NCBI RefSeq assembly: GCF_905475395.1
Contig: NC_058337.1
Span: forward strand, 87,352,368 to 87,416,367
Direction of reading: 5' to 3'
From: Chrysoperla carnea
Lineage: Eukaryota; Arthropoda; Insecta; Neuroptera; Chrysopidae
DNA: 64,000 nt
Every line of letters starts with the position of its first letter. Position 1 is the first letter of the stretch. The notes under the pieces are model-generated. The model did not search any database. It saw only the letters and a program-made list of their open reading frames with translations, and was not told where the DNA came from. Below, piece by piece: positions 11,431 to 22,742 of the stretch. The translations under genes were made by a program, and so were the position numbers.

Positions 11431-11860
11431 CGGATCTAGTAATTATAGTAGGGATGTAGTATAAAGTCCTACTTTAGACAAGGGGGGTGTATCACTCAAG
11501 GGGGAAGCAATGTGCCTACTTTTGATTGGCTGCGGCTTTCATTTGCGGGAAATTCAAATAGAACGATAATATTTCGTGTGTTTTAAATTTTAATATTTCT
11601 ATATCCATGGTTTTAGAGTTAGCCTCAAGCAATATGCCTGCTTTTGATTGACTGCGGCTGTTCACACTCTCAAATGCGGGAAAATTTAAATGAGTAGCGA
11701 ATTCTGCGTGTGTTGTAGATCCCTAAAGAAAAAAATGTATTTTTTTAAATACAATTTAGAAATTAATTACAAATATAATATTTTTAACTAATTACCCTTG
11801 GATGAAGGAATATACCTTTAATATTCCTATGACCGACTAATTGTCTAAAGAATATATTGT
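11431..11860 (+). mobile_element. Family B repeat, copy 2
   Basis: About 430 bp matching 2075-2470 on the opposite strand. It starts at ACGGATCTAGTAATTATAGT and contains two tandem units (about 11504-11583 and 11627-11712). Each unit has a CAATRTGCCTRCTTTTGATT block and a GCGGGAAA block. Outside the first end the two copies share nothing, which places the boundary at ACGG. It lies about 170 bp upstream of the PWP1 ATG. Confidence 0.75.
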
Positions 11861-12090
11861 AAATAATATTAGGTTTACGGGTACATAATTCAGTACATAA
11901 ATAAGTAATAATTTCCCCAAATAAATTTTTACATTAATTTCATATTTTAAAAATTCTATAATACGTTGAAATTTAGTTTTGAAAATTAATCGACGTATTT
12001 TCGAGACACTCTTAAGCCTTCTTTTGAATTTCATTAGTTAACTTATAATAGTTGTAACACTAGGGTTGAAGATTGATATTCATTAAATTG

Positions 12091-12294
12091 AATAGACCTT
12101 TTCATCGATTTGTTTTTGTTTCGGACAGTTGTCAAAAAACTATTCAACCTGAGAAAGTTAATTATATAATAATATATTTTATCTTTTTCAAGCAACGCTT
12201 TTTGACAAGGATAGAAGATATAAGATATGTCTTTACTTGGTTGAAAACAGTCCGAAACAAAAAAGAATCATTTTGTAAATGAAAAGCCCTATAG
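12091..12294. mobile_element. Family C TIR element, copy 2 (about 204 bp)
   Basis: The ends are inverted over roughly 40 bp. The left arm runs from AATAGACCTTTTCAT to GTTTCGGACAGTT. The right arm carries the complement, CAGTCCGAAAC to ATGAAAAGCCCTATA. No coding sequence is present. It is in the PWP1-AAMP intergenic region. Confidence 0.65.
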
Positions 12295-12525
12295 AATATT
12301 GTTGCGTTTAGGTTACTTATATCGTTGAAAAAATTGTTTTAAAACAAGCATAAATACTTCGCATATTTATTTTTCTTTACAAATTTTACATATCTTTTGA
12401 ATATAAGATTATTTATTTATGTTGTCCACATACGTCAACCATATGTCAAACATGTTTCCATGCTTACAAACGAATCAAAAACACTTAAAGAAGGCTTTGA
12501 GCATACTTTCAGCATGCGCCTAGTT

Positions 12526-12640
12526 AACAGCCAATAGAAAGTAGGCACAATGATACTCTGCCTCTTCCCCTGAGTGAGACTCACCCCACTTGGTTATACT
12601 CCATCCCTATTAAAATATTTCTATATCCATGAATTACACT
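12526..12640 (-). repeat. Degenerate family B fragment
   Basis: Carries AGGCACAATGA, CCTGAGTGAGACTCACCCC, ACTCCATCCCTAT and TTTCTATATCCATG, all resembling blocks of family B but rearranged and diverged. It is probably an older relative. Confidence 0.4.
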
Positions 12641-12865
12641 CCGCCCCTTCTTTTCCTTTGTCCATGATATATATACCCTTTGCTTACTAACGCCATTATA
12701 ATCCCTTTATTTAATGCTATTTTGTGGACACTTTTTGATTCAAACAGCCATATATGATCGTATTCCTTATCTGTACATTTCCTAAGCGTTGGGCTTGTGC
12801 TATTACTAGAAGTAAGTGCTATATTTAGCGTGGGAGTGGAAACTAAAAGCTTGCCTTTAAAATTC

Positions 12866-13037
12866 AATAGATCTTTTCATTTTAAAAAGTGATTACCTTT
12901 TGTTTCGAACAGTTTGTTAAAAAACTAATGTGATAAAATGAATAACAAATATCTTGTACCTTTGTCTAACTTATTACTGGCTGTTATACGAAATTACGAA
13001 ACAATGATGAGTCGTAATTGAAATGAAAAGATCTATT
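12866..13037. mobile_element. Family C TIR element, copy 3 (172 bp)
   Basis: Perfect 17-bp terminal inverted repeat AATAGATCTTTTCATTT at 12866-12882, with its complement at 13021-13037. The interior has no coding sense. No clear target-site duplication is visible. It lies about 310 bp upstream of the AAMP start codon. Confidence 0.7.
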
Positions 13038-13345
13038 CACAAAAATCGTAAATTCATAATTATTTACTTTTTGTCTGTAGATTGTTTTTAAATCTGTTTC
13101 AACAAATTTAAAACTTTTAAAAATCGTTTATGAACTTTTTTTGTCAAGATACAGTTTTTTCTTGTTCGGCACTAGTCCAATATTTGCTTTTGATGTTCAT
13201 GATAAACAAATGAGTTCTAGGTGTTTTAGAGGTCTATGATGTTTGCATTCCCTAAGCACGTGTGAAAATAACTTACGTCAAATCATCAGCGTGAAGTCGT
13301 AAATCGAAAAATCGCATAAAATTGAAATTACAAAAAATTGAAAAA

Positions 13346-16300
13346 ATGACATTAGAGACTCCACCTAGAGACGACGATGCGAGTCCAATGAATGAAGATG
13401 ATGGTTTTAATGGAGATGGTTTTGTTGGAGATGATTCGGCTGGAGATTTTGAAATTGTGGAAGTACTATCAATTAATTCCAATTCTGATTCAGAATCCGA
13501 TGATGAATGTACCTGTCCTAAAATAGCTTCAAAACTTACATTAACTCACAATGAATCAGTGTTTTCCGCACATTTTAGTCCAAATAATGAACTAATTGTA
13601 ACTGCGTCGCAAGAAGACAAAGCCTGTGTTTGGAATGCAGATACCGGTGAGTTAGTTTTTGAATGTACAGGACATGAAGATTCTGTAATTGAAGCCAAGT
13701 TTAACAATTCTGGAACTTATGTCGCAACTGGTGATATGAATGGCAGCGTGAAGGTTTGGAAAGTTGAATCAAAAACATTACATGATGAAAATACTCCAAT
13801 GGGTGATGAAGTATCCTGGCTATTTTGGCATCCTATTACAAATGTTTTGTTTGCAGGTATGTTATTACACATCCAGACTGAAATTATCAAATATTTATCT
13901 CATCAAATAATACAAATCTATTAGACTAAAAACTCATAGGGTAAGAGCCAGCGCCTGCCAGACATACGTTAAAGTATAAAAGCTGAAATTTTTTTTTGCG
14001 AATTCTCACTGGTGTAGGGAACAATCTTTAGGGGCTACAAAGCTTGACTAACGGTACTTTCGGTAGGTATCAGGTAATTAGGGGCGCAGTACCCGAGCTC
14101 TCTCACGTTAAAGTATAAAAGCTGAAATTTACACACAGTGTTCAAATGACCATTTTAAGTCAATATTGAAAAAGACAGACCAATCCGAAGGGGCTAACAA
14201 TCCCCCAGACGCGGTAGAAGGTCAAATGCACAAAATACACAATCTACATTTTATTATTATTATTCAAAACATATTTTTGGATTATCGTGTCTCAGCAATT
14301 TTTTTGCCTTCTGTAAGACAAAACAGAATTCCGTAATTCAAAAATTAAAAAAAAGTTAACATTTAACAAATTTTTTTAGTCTGGCGGGCGTAACTTGTTT
14401 TTCAGTCATTTTCACTTTATAATGTTAGGTGGGTGCCTTTTTCTGTTATGGGCACTTATACCAAAAACGGCGTACCATACTGAACGTCGATCTATCAGCC
14501 GGGACATCGAGCTTTCCCCCTCCAGATTACTTCCCTCCTTTGAGAGGTTTATGATTTTAAATGATATACAAAAGAAACATTGAAAAAAATTATTTTTCAA
14601 AATCGAAGCTGTTATTGAGAACTCGCTAAGAATGGCTATTTCACGTATGCCTTACACATAGCTGCATTCTTTGATATACTCAATAGTTTTATTTCTAAAA
14701 TAAAAAACCTTGGACACCGCGCTGGCTGATGTTGAGCATAAAAAATTCTAATTATCCAATTTTCCCTATAGGCTGTTTAAAATAGACATTGAAGAATCTA
14801 ATAATGTTTTCGCAATATTTGTTATTAAAGTCAAAAATTACCAAAGTGAAATCGCTTTAAAAAATTGAGTTAAATATCCCCGCATATGGCGCTAAATTCG
14901 TTTCGCACGCAACGAATGAACAATAAATAAATTATGAGTAATTTCATTTTTTAGGATTTAAATCGGGTGATTCGTACATGTGGCGGCTCCCAATGACTGA
15001 ATTTAAAATATTATTTGGGCGAGGTAGTGAAAATGTTTGCGGTGCATTACTTCCAGATGGTAAACGACTTGCTGTTGGTTACCATGATGGAACAGTGACA
15101 ATATTTGATTTAAAAACTGCAAAAGAAATATGTAGTTATAAAAAACGCCAAGAAGTAGCAGTAACTGCGATTGATTGTTATAGTGATAATAATTTAATTG
15201 CAATTGGTTACGAAGATGAGGGCATTGTAATTATCAAATCTACAAATGGAAATGAAGTTGCTGTACTGAAGAAAGAAGATTTTAATGCAGAGAATTATAC
15301 GGAAGCTGTTAAATTTGGAATAGGACCTACTAGTAATATTTTAGCTGCAGGTGAGTTTCAAAATTTCAATTTAAGCATTAAATTTAAATTCACAAGCTCA
15401 ATGTTTTGAAATTGTGAATAGAAACGGTAACACTAACGAGTATGCTATCTTTCCTCGAGACTTTCCCTTATAAAACGAAAGTATTTTGTTCCTTCAAAAC
15501 GAAATTAAATAGTTTGCCACGATTTCCCAAATTTCTAGCCTTGTTAAAATGTACACCAAAAATTCCGATCGGCCTATTATACAAGACCACCGATGTAGAA
15601 AATTCAAAAGCATTATATTTAACTTTTTTTCTTATAGTATTCTATAGTTTTCTTATAGTAGTAGCTATTAACCAATTGTCTAATTATTATTTTTGAAATT
15701 ATTAATTATTTTTTCTAAAGATTTCTTGGAAAATCTTTATGCATTGTACTTATATTAGAATATGTAGCGTGTCTATTTAAATCTCTGCTTTCGAAAATAT
15801 TCACATTCAGCTATTCACTTTTGACATCGAATGTGCAGGGTGTCACATATTGAAAAAGTTCGATATAAATGTTAATAGTAAATATGTTGGAGTATATTTA
15901 AAGAATTTTGTAAAATAAAAATTACATGTATGAAACGCGAAGGTGGATACGTTGAGGTAAAAACGAACTGAAGGTAACTGTTTAGGAATGAATTATTAAT
16001 GATGGGAATGTTTTGACAACTTCAATTTTAAATTAAATTTTTCAAATCCTACTTATAAAACACGTTATCTGTTATCGTAATTAATCATTCATCATACTTG
16101 AAATGTTTATTTGCTGATTTGACACATTTAATGAATGAATGTAATAAAATAATTAATACAGAACATCTATTTTTCAAACGTTACATTAAAAACACAATTA
16201 CTATTGCTGACGTAAGTGACAACAATAATCTTCAGTTCGCTTTTGTCTCAACGTATCCACGTTCGCGTTCCATACATTTATTAATTGTTCTTTTAGTAAA

Positions 16301-17030
16301 AGAACAATTACAAAAGACTTTTACAAAATTCTTTAAATACACTCTTACACATCACAGACTGATTTCTTGAACTGTTTCTTTTATTATCTGTTCTTAATAA
16401 ATTTCTAAACGAGCATTAACAATCCTATCGAACTTTTTCAATTTGTTTACACACTGTATAATTCGATGTTCAAAAGTGAATAGCTGAACATTATAGTAAA
16501 AAAGTTTTCCATATGTAGCCAACTTAAATAGACACGTTGTAGATGGACACCATAACTTAGTAATATAAAATATATCAATAAAACGAGGGCATTCCTTACT
16601 AAGCAACCAACCTAATTAAATTCACGTGCCCGAAGCGATTTCCCCTTGCCGCTTTTTCATTATCAATGATGCATTTTTATAATAGCATTAACACTTTTTA
16701 GCCAATGGTAGTGAAATAAATTTTTGGGATTTTTCACGACAGTCTTTACGTAAATCAGTGAAATTACCAAACGAGCACCCAGCAAGAATACAATGGAATA
16801 AAAATGGTATTTTGTATGTGGCAGGTGTCCATAAAAATAATATTTATGGTATTGATGGCCGAAGTGGTGAAGTGATCTCAATATTTAAAGAACATACAGA
16901 TTCTATTCTTGATATATGTTTATCAAATGATAATAAATTTTTAATGAGTGCATCAGATGATGGTACCGTTAAAGTATTTGATATATCTATAAATCCAGAC
17001 GCAAATAGTAACAGTGCTAGCAGCGACTAA
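13346..17030 (+). CDS. AAMP: AAMP/Sqt1-like WD40 protein (angio-associated migratory cell protein)
   Basis: Exons 13346-13856, 14955-15350 and 16702-17030 join in frame (phases 1 and 1) to give 411 residues, close to human AAMP (about 434). Residues 1-55 are acidic. The rest is a WD40 propeller with blades such as NADTGELVFECTGHEDSV, GYHDGTVTIFDL, GIDGRSGEVISIFKEHTD and SASDDGTVKVFDI. The ATG at 13346 is the first in frame after a non-ATG lead. In the family, AAMP is linked to cell migration, and its yeast relative Sqt1 is the chaperone of ribosomal protein uL16, so a role in large-subunit assembly is a fair inference. Intron 1 has a duplicated 25-bp block and intron 2 is filled by a large fold-back element. 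PWP1 starts 2.1 kb away on the other strand. Confidence 0.92.
13968..14130 (+). repeat. Direct repeat in AAMP intron 1
   Basis: The block ACGTTAAAGTATAAAAGCTG followed by AAATTT occurs near 13968 and again near 14105, about 138 bp apart. The sequence between is more GC-rich than its surroundings. No family recognised. Confidence 0.6.
15763..16541. mobile_element. Large fold-back element in AAMP intron 2
   Basis: The two ends are long imperfect inverted copies. GTGTCTATTTAA, CAGCTATTCACTTTTGA, TTTAAAGAATTTTGTAAAA, GTGGATACGTTGAG and CGAACTGAAG occur in that order from the left. They reappear, inverted and in reverse order, up to about 16541. The arms are roughly 220 bp (left) and 335 bp (right), with a roughly 220 bp centre that has no coding sense. 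The right arm contains a perfect 14-bp hairpin at 16282-16310 (TAATTGTTCTTTTA and its complement, one base apart). It is probably a non-autonomous fold-back DNA element, family unknown. Confidence 0.75.
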
Positions 17031-17089
17031 TCTTATTTTTTTATAATTTTGATTAAAAAAGTGTAAATATGTGTTAATTTTTATTTAAG

Positions 17090-17095
17090 AATAAA
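17090..17095 (+). terminator. Polyadenylation signal of AAMP
   Basis: AATAAA about 60 bp after the AAMP stop codon, the first such signal downstream. Confidence 0.5.
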
Positions 17096-17230
17096 TATTT
17101 TGATATGATATTTTTGCATTGATTGAAAATTAATTTGTAGTAATGCGTATTTTCTTAACGGATTAAATATATTGCAGAAGTAACAAATGGCTTTATTTTA
17201 GTTAAATAAAATCAAAATTTTTTTCTATAA

Positions 17231-17833
17231 CAAGTGAAAACAAACAATTGACTGAGTTAATTTTTAAAATACCATATATAGACAGTGTTGACTATGCTTT
17301 CGTTTGTTTTTGTGTCATCTAAGTAAAGAAAGATAAACAAACACATACATAATATATGTAGCGTATAAATTTAAAATATAAACAATAGGTACCTGTATAT
17401 ACATACTACATAATGTTTCTAAGCTAATTTGCGCCCTCATGGGTAAACAGTGATCTTTACGTTAAAATGTTTCAAGAAAAAGTTGTTCATTTTTTTATAA
17501 GGAAGATTTTTTACATTTAAACTTTTGTTATATCTCTAACGGTTTACAAGATGGCTCCTACAGACTCAAGACATTGACCTATGTTGCTCATTTACGAACT
17601 CAACCTCACTATTTAAGTCCTGAGTACACTATAAAAATTTCAACTTGATATCTCTTCGTTTTTGAGTTATCTTGTTGACAGACGGACGGACAGACAACTG
17701 AAAATGGACTAATTAGGTGATTTTATGAATACCTATACCAAAATTTTGTTCGTAGCATCAATATTTTAAGTGTTGCAAACTTGGGACTAAATTTAATATA
17801 CCTTGATATATTTCACGTATATATAGTATAAAA
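17231..17833 (+). mobile_element. Family A dispersed element, copy A2
   Basis: About 600 bp, full layout. The head CAAGTGAAAACAAACAATTG is followed by the near-palindrome, a CCCTCATGGGTAAACAGTGA block, a GACGGACGGACAGACAACTG run and a weakened tail. It begins about 135 bp after the AAMP polyadenylation signal. Confidence 0.8.
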
Positions 17834-18967
17834 TATGTATTTATTAACCAACTTCGAAAATAAGGAATATGATTAAGTATGCTTACAAAAAATAAGGATG
17901 GAATTCTTTTAAATTAAAAATGTATAAAATCTTTAAAAGTACAAAATTAATTTTTGGGGAAAAAAAGGACAGACTTATAAGATGCATAAATTTTTTAAAT
18001 TAATTTAGTGAGCAAACGAATATTAACTATCATATAAATATTTTACTTAAAAGTCTCATTAAGCTCAAATTATAATTACAGTCGGTCCTATTGTGTTAAT
18101 TTATTTTAAACTTCAAATCAAAATTCCACGTTTTAACTTGCAGATTTAAGGTAAAAAATATGTATGTTTTCACAATAAAGGAATATAGATAAGGAATAAT
18201 GTTAAAAGAATCATCACACTATGCTTACATCATTATAGAACTTTATAAATTTCTTTCAGATATATACCAAATACACCTGTCGCTAGCAAGAGTTGTATGG
18301 CCATGAAAGATTAACAAGAGATTTAGATTTAGAATAATTGTTTTTTAATTTGAACCTTTTTCGAATTATTGCCAAACACAAAAAAAATATTTTGCTTGTT
18401 AATTCTAAGCAGAAAAATTGCCAAGGCAACATCTATCAATCCGAATCAAAACTTCACAAAATGATTTTTGTATTTTTCGAGATCTTGGTGGTAGCTCTTC
18501 GGATCCTGACGGAGTTAACTCGAAATATAGATAATTTCCTATATTATTTGATTCGTAGAGTCGGTTTTTAATAAACTCAGACTCGCCCACTTCGTTATTT
18601 CACTCAAACCTTTTTTGTAAGTTGAAAAAACCCCTTAATCCCAGGTGAAACGATCAAGCGGGTGAGTTGATGGTTTATAATTTCTAGTTAAAATATAAAC
18701 TAAGAGCGACTTTTCTTCACGGAATAGAATAAAATTATTGTTAGGCATATTGGGTTTATTCTATTTATCACCCACAAACTGAAATTTTTAAAATTGGACT
18801 TGGTAAGTTATTAATATTAAGACCGCTGTGCTCACATACGACGAGCAGAGCGATATAAAGGATGAAATTCTGGATTCAACATACCGTTAACGAAATACAA
18901 TTTTTTGTAATTTATCGTTTGTATTTTCGGCTAGGATTAATCGAGATATTTTCAATATTACAAACGT

Positions 18968-19250
18968 TAATAATAATAATAATAATTTTATTAACAAAAG
19001 ACTATTACAATAGTGCTTGTTTCGTCAGATAAACAAAGATAAGTTTGTTAAAAATCTTTCAGATTTTTTTAAAATTTGTTCGTGCTTTCTGTGGCCTTTA
19101 TATAATTAGGTAATTTATTATATATTTCTAAGCTTGAAATAACTGATATTTTCTTAAATTTACTTAATTTATTGTGAGGAATAGCAAGCTGTAAACCTCC
19201 TCTGGTGGAATAAGGGTGCAAGTCATCCACCATTTTAAAATTGATGATGT
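18968..19250 (-). mobile_element. 5'-truncated LINE, 3' end only, with (TAA/ATT)n tail
   Basis: Read on the minus strand it encodes STRGGLQLAIPHNKLSKF, then SLEIYNKLPNYIKATES. This is the pattern at the very C-terminus of many non-LTR reverse transcriptase proteins (a short conserved block around YNKLP, then a Lys-rich FKK-L end). The frame is broken soon after, and the sequence runs into a pure ATT repeat at 18968-18987, a typical LINE 3' tail. The clade cannot be set from so little; CR1-like or Jockey-like is possible. Confidence 0.6.
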
Positions 19251-22160
19251 TTTTTTTATGTACATTGCAGGTTGATTAAAAGGAAGGAAGAGTTAAAATT
19301 TTATAATTTTTAAAATGAGGTGCACAGGATTCTCTGGGTTTCAAGTTGAACATATAGCGGAAGATCAATTTTTGTTAATTTTCAAAAAATTAATACAGAT
19401 ACACCTTATTAATGATACACCGGCTATAAAAACTTCAACTCCTTAAGAATTTTCTCCTTGCACTGAATTACATGACTGCAACAATAGTTTTACGTCATGT
19501 AATTAACAATGTATCCATCTAAAATAATTTATAATTCTCTTAACAATTATTTGTTATTATTCAAAATAATTTATTCATTTTTAACAAATTGTTAATATTC
19601 AATAATACGTTATGCAATTTTTAGGATTCCATAGCATTCAATACAAACTTTGACTGCATTAAAAAGAAAAAATAAATTTTTCCTTTGGGGAATCTATATG
19701 TTTATGATTATTTATAAAAGCTTGTAGTACTCAGATTGTTAAGCTCACTCACATTAAATACAATAAATTTAAAAATCAATATGAATTTTCTGAACGGACT
19801 TTTAAACCTGAGCGCCTCAAAAATTTATTCACATTAAAAAATTTCTTTTACTCATAACATTATTGTTCTTAATGCTCTCATGCTTGATTTTTATAATATA
19901 AGATGTTGATGATTATATTTTTAAACATTTTTGAATATTTTTTTCATTTGTTTTAGTTGGTGATCTAGTTTTTAATATTTTGTGAGATAGTTTAGTGAAT
20001 CTAAAACTTTTAATTATTATAATAATCAAATTTTGTTACCAATAACTTTATAAAGAAGATGAAAAAAAATGTTTTAGAGAATGAAAAGAAATATTTGTTT
20101 TTCAAGTTTCTAAGCTAATATTCCAATTTTAGGAAGCATGCGGAAATAAAATTAAATTATATCAAAGAAAATTATAGAGGTATTTAATCCAGCAATAAAA
20201 ATTATTCAAATTTAATTAGAATATTTGCATATAAATCTTTCCAAATTTATAAGATAGAATTTAAAATAGAATTTTTATATTAATTGAAGTGGGATTTTTG
20301 GTACATTTCCAAAATTTAATTGAGTACATCGTCAAATATAGCGATAAATAATTTAAAATTGAAAATATTTAGAAGTTTTAGTAAATAAAAATTTTTGATA
20401 AAGAAACAAAAATAATTAAAAATTTTATAGTTTAATTCTTTAAGATATTATGACTAAATTTTGAAATATATGACTAAATTTCTCTATGACATAAACGTCC
20501 AAAATAAAAATTGTCGAGCGTGTTCGTATGCTTGAAATAGTTAGACCCTTCATTCCTATTTAGGTATTTCTTCTTCTTTCTTTCGGTTTGATTGAATTGA
20601 ATATGTTAGTCTGTCAAACGATAAAGTAGCTTTTTTTTTTAAAGAAAAACCTTTAAAAAAACTTTTTGTCGCGTTGCTAAGCATGATAATTTTTATAAGA
20701 TGTTCCACCCCAAGAGAAAAATTGAGGACGCCGTGGAATCGCCCGGCTCTCTCAGTTTTGACACCCCTTATTTTTGCCGCTTTGGGGATTTTTCCGATTT
20801 AACCCAAACATTAGAAAAAAGTAAAACTAGAAAATGATATCAATTCTTAGAATGCTTAGAATTTTCCTAGTTTTTTTTTAACGTTTTCTGTGGTTCTAAA
20901 AGCTATTTTCACGATTTTTGAGTTGAGACGATTTTGACTAATAAAATAAAATAGGTGAAAAAACACTATTATGTGACGATTTACAAATATGTGATCGCAG
21001 TCCTTCATTGACTTTTCTGTTGAAAGAAAAAAAATTATAATTTTATACTATGAATGTTACAGGAGTAATTTACACAAAGGTTTCTGTTTATTATTATACT
21101 TTATAAACGCAATTGATATACAATGACACGGATAAATACATAACAGAGATAAATATAAATATATATATACTTTAAAGTATAAAAAAAAAACTGTTACAAT
21201 ATTGTATATTTAGTATTTAGTACAAGATATCTACATCTACTGATGAATATAACAAAGGCTGTTTAGCGTTTGTTTCAAATCAACTAAACTAAATATTAAT
21301 ATAGCCGCGGCTCTTTAATAACAGGAAATATTCATTGAGTCAGTGTTGGTTTCAGTGCATTGTTTACACACTTCAATTTTATTTGTACTTTAAATATTGA
21401 ATAATTGATCATTTTAATACAAAACAAATACCAAAAGTTTACGAAATATTATTTTTTTAAATTGAATTTTGAGGCCAATTGTTAAATCAAGGGAGAATGA
21501 TTTATAAAAAAAATAGTGCGTAAATAATGTTAATAACAACAATCTATACGCAGTTTTTTATTCAACTGTAGTGAATATTGCCTATATAGAAAAATAGTAA
21601 ATGGTAAATCAGCTATTGTCAACAATGTGTTACTATGTGCTAGCTGTGGCGAATTTAAGCTATAGTGGTGATATGCAAGGGTAAATCATATGAGTATCAA
21701 TAACTTCATAAACTTGACACAATGCTAAGTGATATAAATTATTGATAACTGAGAGTTGTAACTCGCCAACTGGCGATAATAACTCTTACTAATTAAAATC
21801 AGAAGTAGACCCGAATACAGTAGCTACAATTTCGACTACCAGATTGCAATACTTGTAATTACCATTTTTGAAGGCCAATAAAAATATTCAAATTCAAATC
21901 ACAAAAATTTGTACTACTAAACAGGAAGTGGCCCGTTTTTACATTAGTTCCAATTAAGACCACCTGATTACTTACCGGTTATCAATAGAAAATAAGCCTG
22001 TAAGTGTAAATACGTAGTTTATAACTTTTTGATTAGACTTTCAAAAAAAACGCTTGTAAAATTATTTCATAATGTAATTTTATACGCTTATAATAATGGT
22101 TATCTTTTTATTGTGTTATCTATTTTATACCATGATGCCCCTCCTTTCTTCACTTCAGTT
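19251..22160. other. Intergenic, AT-rich
   Basis: I see no gene, RNA or repeat that I can support. A slightly more GC-rich stretch near 20700-20790 (around CGCCGTGGAATCGCCCGG) is isolated and unrecognised. Confidence 0.4.
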
Positions 22161-22742
22161 TTATACCATGTATATATGCAAAATATCAAGATATAATAAG
22201 TTTTGTCCCAAATTTATATTGCTTACAAATATTGACACTACGAACAAAATATTGGTATATGTGTTCATAAAATCACCTAATCAGTCCATTTTCGGAAGTT
22301 TGCCCGTCTGTCTGCCTATCTGTCAACACGATAGCTCAAAAACGAAAAAAGATATCAAGCTGAAATTTTTATAGCGTGTTCAGGACATAAAAAGTGAGAT
22401 AGAGTTCGTAAAAGAGCAACATAGGTCAATTGGGTCTTGGGTCTGTAGGACTCATCTTGTAAACCGTTAGAAATAGAACGAAAGTTTAAATGTTCCTTAT
22501 AAAAAAATAAACAGCTTTTGTTTGAAAAATTTTTTCGTAAACATCACTTTTACCCGCGAATGCGCAAATTATATAGTATGTAGGTATTATTAGGTAATAT
22601 CAGTTAAGTGTGTGTGACATGTATGTATGTTTGGCTATCTTTCTTTACTTATATGACGTAAACAAACAAACGATAGCGTAATCAATACTGTCTTTACATC
22701 GTATTTCAACATTTAACTCAGTCAATTGTTTGTTTTCACTTG
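22161..22742 (-). mobile_element. Family A dispersed element, copy A3 (inverted)
   Basis: Reverse-strand copy. It starts with TTATACCATGTATATATG, passes through CAAAAACGAAAAAAGATATC and ends with CAATTGTTTGTTTTCACTTG. It is complete in layout, with scattered differences from the other copies. Confidence 0.8.
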
